Shown: one piece after another, positions 15,993 to 20,688 of the stretch
Layout of the letters: each line of letters begins with the position of its first letter
Numbering within the stretch: position 1 is the first letter of the stretch
NCBI GenBank assembly: GCA_947505055.1
Contig: CANNLO010000052.1
Coordinates: 1-20,688, forward strand
Source: Methylococcaceae bacterium
GTDB taxonomy: Bacteria; Pseudomonadota; Gammaproteobacteria; Methylococcales; Methylomonadaceae
Length of the DNA stretch: 20,688 bases
Direction of reading: 5' to 3'
Translations under genes and position numbers: made by a program
Notes under the pieces: generated by a model
What the model saw: only the letters and a program-made list of their open reading frames with translations
Database searches by the model: none
Told to the model about the DNA's origin: nothing

Positions 15993-16526
15993 TCAATTGC
16001 CATTAAATTTTGCGTAGTACAGTACATCTACAGGACAACCTTCAACTATCTCTTGTGCTTTTCGCGCAGCCTCTAGAATCATTCCCGAACGCTCCATCAG
16101 CGTAATCATCCCTAAATTGCATGCTAGCGTACCTGCAGTTAATTTTCGAATATCCTGACGCCCCAAAAGCCAGTTAGCCATAGTAATCCATGCGTCCAGC
16201 CCATAGCCCATTCCCCAGATAGAGTGATTCCCAATCATGATACCCATATCAACTGTACCGTGATTGCTAGCAACATATGCAGTTAAAGTGCCAATCAATT
16301 CATTATCCGTCAACCGACGAATACTCATAAACAAGTTATCAGTTCCTTCAAAGGATGCTTGATAGCGTAAACAACTATCCATGCTATGCACAAGAAATCG
16401 CTGATTACTAAATTTCACTACATTTTGGTCATTCAGCCAACCTATATAAGCCTCATTAATATCAGCAACCAAGAAAGGCTTAAGTACAACCTTACCCCCC
16501 TTAAGAGAAAAATTTTCATCTGCCAT
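15993..16526 (-). CDS. GNAT-family N-acetyltransferase (RimJ/RimL or PseH-like)
   Basis: This is a 177-residue cytoplasmic acyltransferase using acetyl-CoA or a similar donor. VVLKPFLVADINEAYIGWLND is the usual RimL-type beginning. The acyl-CoA phosphate loop is IWGMGYGLDAW (103-113). LTAGTLACNLGMITLMERSGMILE (129-152, with N137) is the conserved end of the fold. It sits 5 bases after the aminotransferase gene, so the natural reading is that it acylates the amino group the aminotransferase installs, as PseC/PseH or LegC/LegH do. It is separated from the next gene by 7 bases. The family is secure; the sugar substrate is inferred from the neighbour. Confidence 0.9.
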   Translation of the reverse strand: MADENFSLKGGKVVLKPFLVADINEAYIGWLNDQNVVKFSNQRFLVHSMDSCLRYQASFEGTDNLFMSIRRLTDNELIGTLTAYVASNHGTVDMGIMIGNHSIWGMGYGLDAWITMANWLLGRQDIRKLTAGTLACNLGMITLMERSGMILEAARKAQEIVEGCPVDVLYYAKFNGN

Positions 16527-16531
16527 TTTTA

Positions 16532-17815
16532 TTAAACTTTAAGCTGATTTATTTTAGACCAGACCTTCCTAAATGCTTGCCCAATTAGATCAATATCTTG
16601 ATCAGACAATTCATGCATGCACATGGCAAAGCCTAGATAAGTAAATTCATGTAACCTTTCAGCCACCGGACAAATGCCTTTTTCATAACTCACGTCACGA
16701 TGACAGATGTCAGAAGACCAAGGGAATCCTTTTGAGCCATAAGCCATTTTCTGCTGATACATTGGTAATAAATGAAGGTTCACGTAGCCCCCTGCAAGAC
16801 CACTGACACCCTCAGCTTCAAGCGCTTGAAGAATACGGGTACGTGAGACACCCAATTGCTCAATGTCTAGCACCATCGGATACATATAGTAAGCATGTGT
16901 GCAATCCGGCTTAACAACAGGCATACGTAATCCACGTAGCCCTTGTAGTGCGTGCGTGAGTCGATCAGCTGCATGCTGGCGACCAGCTACGAAGCCTTTA
17001 AGCTTCTTAAGTTGCTCAATACCTATAGCACATTCAATTTCACCAAGCCGAAAATTATGCCCCACCATATTTCGCAAATCCGTTACACCCTTATTGCCCA
17101 CAACAGCCTCGGCGTGATTGCGAATCAGGCGCAAACGATCTGCAATATCATCATCATTGGTCACAATAATACCGCCTTCACCAGTATGTATATGCTTGTG
17201 ATAATTAAGACTATACCCACCCACATGAGCCAAGGTTCCAGTAATCTTACCTTTGTAATAGGTTCCTGGTGCCTGTGCCGTATCGGTTATAAGTTTAAGG
17301 CCATGCCGTTCTGCAATATCTATTAGTGCATTCATATCAGCAGAGTGTCCAAAAATATCCACTGCAATAATCGCCTTGGTATAAGGTGTTATGTTTGCTT
17401 CTACTGAAACTGGATCTAAGTTAAAAGTTTCCGGTTCAATATCAGCAAATACTGGAATTGCGTTCCAATGCAAAATTGCGGTAGCAGTTGCGCACATTGT
17501 CCAAGGAGTTACAATAACCTCATCTCCCGGTTCTATGCCAATGGCACCAACAGCTGCAATTAAGCCAGAAGTCCATGAATTTACTGTAACGGCGTGTTTC
17601 ACACCAAAGTATGACTCGCACTGTCTCTCAAATTCTTTAACCTTTGGGCCGCCATAAAAATCTTCGTGCCATGCCCCCAAAAATTTTGATAAAACGCCAC
17701 TTTCAATAACTTTTGTAGCCGCTTGGACTTCCTCTATGCCGATTGGGTTATATCGCTTAAATTCAGTTTTAATGGTTTTTGGTCCACCAAACAATGCAAG
17801 TTTTTGACTATCCAT
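16532..17815 (-). CDS. DegT/DnrJ/EryC1 family sugar aminotransferase
   Basis: This PLP enzyme of 427 residues transfers an amino group, usually from glutamate, to a keto sugar. The PLP lysine is K207 in GGYSLNYHKHIHTGEGG. D178 and Q181 in ITDTAQAPG hold the cofactor, and TVNSWTSGL (77-85) forms the phosphate-binding turn. HNFRLGEIECAIGIEQL is the usual domain boundary. It is longer than the roughly 380 residues typical of PseC or LegC, with an N-terminal lead-in (ALFGGPKTI) like those of scyllo-inosose or AHBA-type members. AAGGGA five bases before ATG 17815 supports the start. It lies 16 bases after the Gfo/Idh oxidoreductase gene. An oxidoreductase plus aminotransferase pair suggests oxidation of a hydroxyl and its replacement by an amine. 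Confidence 0.94.
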   Translation of the reverse strand: MDSQKLALFGGPKTIKTEFKRYNPIGIEEVQAATKVIESGVLSKFLGAWHEDFYGGPKVKEFERQCESYFGVKHAVTVNSWTSGLIAAVGAIGIEPGDEVIVTPWTMCATATAILHWNAIPVFADIEPETFNLDPVSVEANITPYTKAIIAVDIFGHSADMNALIDIAERHGLKLITDTAQAPGTYYKGKITGTLAHVGGYSLNYHKHIHTGEGGIIVTNDDDIADRLRLIRNHAEAVVGNKGVTDLRNMVGHNFRLGEIECAIGIEQLKKLKGFVAGRQHAADRLTHALQGLRGLRMPVVKPDCTHAYYMYPMVLDIEQLGVSRTRILQALEAEGVSGLAGGYVNLHLLPMYQQKMAYGSKGFPWSSDICHRDVSYEKGICPVAERLHEFTYLGFAMCMHELSDQDIDLIGQAFRKVWSKINQLKV

Positions 17816-17831
17816 ACAATTCCCTTAATCT

Positions 17832-18839
17832 CTAATTTTTCATTCCAGCCGAACAATGTTCCATGGATGTCTGTTTAATTTTTTCACACATTTTTTGCGC
17901 CAAAAGTGCTGAATCTCCCGAGCTAAGCAATAAATCGTGTTTTGTTACTGCACCATAAATATTATCTATTGCCTGCATCATGGCATGTGGATATTCACCT
18001 GCTCGTCGCTCACCTTCATTAAGCACTCGATAGCCTTTAAAAGTGTCACTATCTATAATGCGGCGTTCCCGCCAGAAAAGCCCACCATCCTCCATGGTTA
18101 ACACGCCCTGTGAGAATACAAACTGAAGTTCGAAAAATGCATAATCTGCCGCATGCGCACAAGCCAGAAGTATCGGTATACCTTGCTCACTTTCCAGCCA
18201 AACAGGGATGGTTGGATCGTTTTCAAAAAAATCTTCTATTGACTTGCCAACTTTAACTACCTTTATAGGACCTACTAGCAAGTGTAAAAGGTCAATCATA
18301 TGCGACCCATTATTCAGGATACCTTTGTTATAGCAACCGACCACAGATCTCAACTGACCCCATTTACCTGCCTGCATATCAGATTGCAATGCTGAAATGG
18401 CAGGATCAAAACGTCTCGTATAATTAACTCCAAGCAAGATCTTGTCGTTACGACAAGCTTCGACCAACCTTTCGGTATCTACGATTGATGTTGTAACAGG
18501 TTTCTCACAAAAAATTAACTTAGGTTTTAAGCGCAAAGAAACATCAAGATCATGTGCATGACAGCTTGTAGGAGAACAGATGCTTATGACATCAAACTGA
18601 CAACCGAAATCCAAAACATCGTCAATTGTACGAAATCCATCAGGTACTCCCCAAAAATTCATGAACTTGATTCGACTGTCATCATCAGGCTCTACACACG
18701 CAACCAAGCTAAATCGCTCATCACGGGAATATGCTCCAGCGTGTGTATATGGCAGATTACTCCCACTCCGATTTTGGTCGAAAACGCCTGCTATGTTTCC
18801 ACAACCGACGACCAGAACCGCCAGTGGTTTATCAATCAT
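17832..18839 (-). CDS. Gfo/Idh/MocA family oxidoreductase
   Basis: This is a 335-residue NAD(P)-dependent sugar dehydrogenase. The Rossmann motif VGCGNIAG lies at 11-18 of the preferred protein, the catalytic lysine in CEKPVTT (EKP 112-114) and the conserved histidine in NNGSHMIDLLH (H180). I start it at ATG 18839, where the upstream reading frame ends in TAATG. An in-frame TTG at 18863 would add only eight residues. In a nonulosonic or diamino-sugar operon, such enzymes usually oxidise a ring carbon (compare WbpB or PtmF-type steps) so that the adjacent aminotransferase can act. It follows the pseudaminic-acid-associated methylase and precedes the aminotransferase by 16 bases. Family secure; substrate not known. 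Confidence 0.92.
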   Translation of the reverse strand: MIDKPLAVLVVGCGNIAGVFDQNRSGSNLPYTHAGAYSRDERFSLVACVEPDDDSRIKFMNFWGVPDGFRTIDDVLDFGCQFDVISICSPTSCHAHDLDVSLRLKPKLIFCEKPVTTSIVDTERLVEACRNDKILLGVNYTRRFDPAISALQSDMQAGKWGQLRSVVGCYNKGILNNGSHMIDLLHLLVGPIKVVKVGKSIEDFFENDPTIPVWLESEQGIPILLACAHAADYAFFELQFVFSQGVLTMEDGGLFWRERRIIDSDTFKGYRVLNEGERRAGEYPHAMMQAIDNIYGAVTKHDLLLSSGDSALLAQKMCEKIKQTSMEHCSAGMKN

Positions 18840-18892
18840 TATTTCTTTTCCATTAAGAACCAAGTAATGTCATCATTCATAAAGGGTGGAAT
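18839..18892 (-). other. Preserved C-terminal tail of the methylase beyond an in-frame TGA
   Basis: After the TGA at 18895-18893 the same frame continues for 17 codons, IPPFMNDDITWFLMEKK, and ends in TAA at 18841-18839. That TAA shares a base with the ATG of the oxidoreductase gene (TAATG). As I recall, relatives of the methylase end in a segment of the form YHRD..FPQDDxTWFLLEK, so this is the expected tail, still intact. A CGA (Arg) to TGA change would explain it. Confidence 0.8.
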
Positions 18893-19465
18893 TCAATGGT
18901 AGGCAAAACCATAATCAATAAGTACTAAATCAGTGTATTTATCTAACATTTCACCAGCAAAATCACGTTTAAATAAACGGTCTGTATGGCCACGATAATT
19001 AATAGTTACGGGTGTAGTGTTGTAATATTCACAAACAAGTATGTATCGATTAGATGCCTGATAAAGTTTTTCGTATACAGTATTCAAATGCTCAGGATTG
19101 ATATGAATCATTACTGTTTTTATTAATGCTAAATCAACTTTTTCATGCACTGGGTAGTGCAATATTGAGCCATGGAGAGCCCCGTCTCCAATTAACCCTG
19201 TGAGCTGCTCATAAGCATCCAAGTTAATTTCCACACCCTTTAATTTGATTGAAGGGTAAAGCATTTTAATTGCTCGCAAATTCATCCCAATGTTAGCGCC
19301 TAACTCAAGGCACGATGAAATCTGCGGGGCATGTTTTAGTGCATGGCTAAAAAATGCAAGATTAGATGCCAAAAGTTCTTGTCCATCATTTCGGTTTATG
19401 TAAGACTTCCCGAATTCTCCAGCCCAAAACTCTTCTTGCGGTGTTAAATAAGTGTTTTTTTTCAT
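18893..19465 (-). CDS. Pseudaminic-acid biosynthesis-associated methylase, cut by in-frame TGA
   Basis: The 190-residue reading frame matches the small SAM methyltransferase family known as pseudaminic acid biosynthesis-associated methylase (TIGR03587). FWAGEFGKSYINRN (13-26) is its hallmark, LELGANIGMNLRAI (53-66) is SAM motif I, and DLALIKTVMIHINPE and CEYYNTTPV follow. The frame stops at TGA after DYGFAYH, about 18 residues before the usual end, yet the missing tail is encoded directly downstream in the same frame. The protein is therefore a C-terminally truncated version, a read-through product, or the result of a recent nonsense mutation or sequence error. ATG 19465 has AAGG about ten bases upstream. 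It sits 41 bases after the glycosyltransferase gene. Whether the short form is active is unknown. Confidence 0.88.
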   Translation of the reverse strand: MKKNTYLTPQEEFWAGEFGKSYINRNDGQELLASNLAFFSHALKHAPQISSCLELGANIGMNLRAIKMLYPSIKLKGVEINLDAYEQLTGLIGDGALHGSILHYPVHEKVDLALIKTVMIHINPEHLNTVYEKLYQASNRYILVCEYYNTTPVTINYRGHTDRLFKRDFAGEMLDKYTDLVLIDYGFAYH

Positions 19466-19506
19466 TTTAGATTACCTTTGTTGAGATTTTATTTAAATTG
19501 AAAGTC

Positions 19507-20172
19507 TTAAGTTAACCTTGAAAAATATTTTCCGTGACAGATTGCAAGCATCATTGCACGAATTATTTTGTAGTTAGCCGAAAGCATTTGTCCGAACCTT
19601 GACTCACCACTACGTTCGCGAACATCAAACGCTATTTGCTCAAGCCGATATTTATTTTTTGCGGCAAAAATCATTAGTTCAGTGCCAACCGAACCGTACG
19701 AATCAAAGTGTCCCAACTCTTCATAAACAAGAGTTCTATAAGCCTTCATTCCACATAATGGATCATTCACCCCAAAACATAAGCAGGTATACCAAGCAAA
19801 CAAATGTTCTGCAAAACGTTGTCGACGACTACGTATACCAACAACAACATCGGCACCCAACTCAATAGCGTCAATAAACTGCTGAATGAGTAATGGGTCA
19901 TGTTGTCCATCTGCGTCTACTGTAACAATAATTGTTGATCCCAACTCGGCGGCCTTTATAAAACCAGAATTGAGTGCAACATCATATCCTCGATTTACTT
20001 CATGTATGACAACAACAGCGCCAGACCCTAGCGCCAATGAAGCTGTGTTATCAGTCGATCCATCGTCAACCACAATTGGGACTCCATATTTCCCAACAGC
20101 CTCAACAATACTAGTGATTGTTGCCGACTCATTAAATGCGGGGATAACAATGCCTACTCGACATTTTTCCAT
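19507..20172 (-). CDS. Family-2 glycosyltransferase of DPM1/polyprenol-phosphate type
   Basis: This 221-residue GT-A protein has IVIPAFNES (8-16), VDDGSTD (35-41), NRGYDVALNSGF (60-71) and DADGQHDP (86-93). These make the standard motif set of dolichol- or polyprenyl-phosphate glycosyltransferases (DPM1 type, single domain). The later DPLCGMKAYR also fits. There is no C-terminal membrane segment, unlike ArnC or GtrB, so it is the short cytosolic form. It could charge a polyprenyl phosphate with a sugar or act as a direct transferase. The ATG at 20172 lies inside the end of the nonulosonate synthase gene (19-base overlap), an indication of coupled translation. Family clear, role open. Confidence 0.9.
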   Translation of the reverse strand: MEKCRVGIVIPAFNESATITSIVEAVGKYGVPIVVDDGSTDNTASLALGSGAVVVIHEVNRGYDVALNSGFIKAAELGSTIIVTVDADGQHDPLLIQQFIDAIELGADVVVGIRSRRQRFAEHLFAWYTCLCFGVNDPLCGMKAYRTLVYEELGHFDSYGSVGTELMIFAAKNKYRLEQIAFDVRERSGESRFGQMLSANYKIIRAMMLAICHGKYFSRLT

Positions 20173-20688
20173 CGAAGATGCTCCCCAGCCTTTACTTCAT
20201 ATTTGATTTTCATGCCAATTAATTCACCAAAATAATACGGAGGCAAAGCATCTGCTGGGCAAGGACGTAATACCGTCATGTGATTGCGAGTTAATATTGT
20301 TCCGGCAGTTAGGTCAGCAGTCGCACGAATCGCACGGCGCTGTATCACAACCGTTTCTTTCTCGTTATCTTCAACCTGTTTAATTCCACAACCTAAGGCA
20401 TTCTCCAATTCACGAGTACGCTCAACCATATCAAGCCAAGATGAAGGGTTCATTGAAAATTTATGATCAGGGCCGCTGCGACTAGTATCGTCGGTAAAAT
20501 GCTTTTCAATCATACGAGCGCCTAACGATACTGCACCAAGTACCGTAGATAGTCCTGGCGTATGGTCACTTAATCCCAACACCATATCAGGGAACATTTT
20601 TCGGTAGACTTTTAGCACATTAAGCTGAATGAATTTAAAATTCTCTAAACTTGCAGTGTAATTAGTATTGCACTGCATTAGACAAAGC
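20154..20688 (-). CDS. NeuB/PseI-family nonulosonic-acid synthase, N-terminal part outside window
   Basis: This enzyme condenses a six-carbon 2,4-diamino or N-acetyl sugar with phosphoenolpyruvate to a nine-carbon sialic-acid-like sugar. Only about 178 C-terminal codons are present. The frame is open to the right edge (LCLMQCNTNYTAS). Seen are the barrel segments CNTNYTAS, LGLSDHTPG and EKHFTDDTSRSGPDHKFSM. The C-terminal SAF (antifreeze-like) domain follows from about RRAIRATADLTAGTILTR to the end. The SGPDHKFSM version of the motif fits neither classic NeuB nor PseI exactly, so I give no symbol. It overlaps the next gene by 19 bases and is probably followed on its upstream side by further nonulosonate genes. 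Confidence 0.94.
   Translation of the reverse strand, partial: LCLMQCNTNYTASLENFKFIQLNVLKVYRKMFPDMVLGLSDHTPGLSTVLGAVSLGARMIEKHFTDDTSRSGPDHKFSMNPSSWLDMVERTRELENALGCGIKQVEDNEKETVVIQRRAIRATADLTAGTILTRNHMTVLRPCPADALPPYYFGELIGMKIKYEVKAGEHLRWKNVE

Noticed and set aside
16952..17326. Open frame of 124 codons on the plus strand
   Set aside because: It lies entirely opposite the aminotransferase gene, whose PLP motifs are intact. The product has no recognisable family and an odd composition; it is a shadow frame.
18893..18895. TGA read as selenocysteine
   Set aside because: The position corresponds to arginine in relatives as I recall them, the enzyme family has no selenium chemistry, and no SECIS-like hairpin was evident just downstream.
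18552..18902. Open frame of 116 codons on the plus strand
   Set aside because: It is antisense to the Gfo/Idh/MocA gene with its clear cofactor and catalytic motifs; a shadow frame.
19886..20206. Open frame of 106 codons on the plus strand
   Set aside because: It is antisense to the family-2 transferase and synthase genes and resembles no protein family.

Overview
The window is one long surface-polysaccharide (O-antigen or capsule type) biosynthesis locus. All 21 genes lie on the minus strand, so the biological order runs from right to left. The base composition is AT-rich. The RmlB sequence, the RfbF sequence, a Wzy-like polymerase and the many family-2 transferases fit a Gram-negative proteobacterium. 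The RmlB N-terminus reminds me of betaproteobacterial versions, but the species cannot be fixed from this window.

Region A (20688 down to 12498) is a tight nine-gene operon: a NeuB/PseI-family nonulosonic-acid synthase (cut by the window edge), a DPM1-type family-2 glycosyltransferase, a pseudaminic-acid-associated methylase, a Gfo/Idh/MocA oxidoreductase, a DegT-family aminotransferase, a GNAT acetyltransferase, a GT-B-like protein, an N-acetyl-sugar amidotransferase (WbpG/PseA type) and an amidase-signature enzyme. Several genes overlap or nearly abut. The enzymes suggest an amidinated, N-acylated sugar, perhaps a nonulosonic acid. A likely rho-independent terminator follows the amidase.

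Region B (12154 down to 4977) starts after a 343-base gene-free stretch. It holds a GT-B-like protein with an N-terminal cysteine cluster, a radical SAM/SPASM enzyme, glucose-1-phosphate cytidylyltransferase (RfbF), a GNT-I-like transferase, a methyltransferase with an N-terminal zinc-ribbon-like motif, a family-4 glycosyltransferase and a second methyltransferase. Region C (4688 to 1) follows a 288-base gap. It holds a family-2 transferase, the Wzy-like polymerase, two more family-2 transferases (rhamnosyltransferase-like) and the start of rmlB, whose product acts in dTDP-rhamnose synthesis.

Together these genes would make at least two kinds of activated sugar (dTDP-linked and CDP-linked) plus a nonulosonic acid, assemble and decorate an oligosaccharide unit, and polymerise it. 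No flippase, no CMP-nonulosonate synthetase and no CDP-glucose 4,6-dehydratase lies inside the window. They may lie outside it.

Three things stand out. First, a serine amidase is translationally coupled to a sugar amidotransferase, in the place where a HisH/HisF-type ammonia supplier would be expected. Second, an in-frame TGA cuts off the conserved C-terminal tail of the pseudaminic-acid-associated methylase, while the tail is still preserved downstream. Third, an rfbF without rfbG sits next to a radical SAM/SPASM gene.
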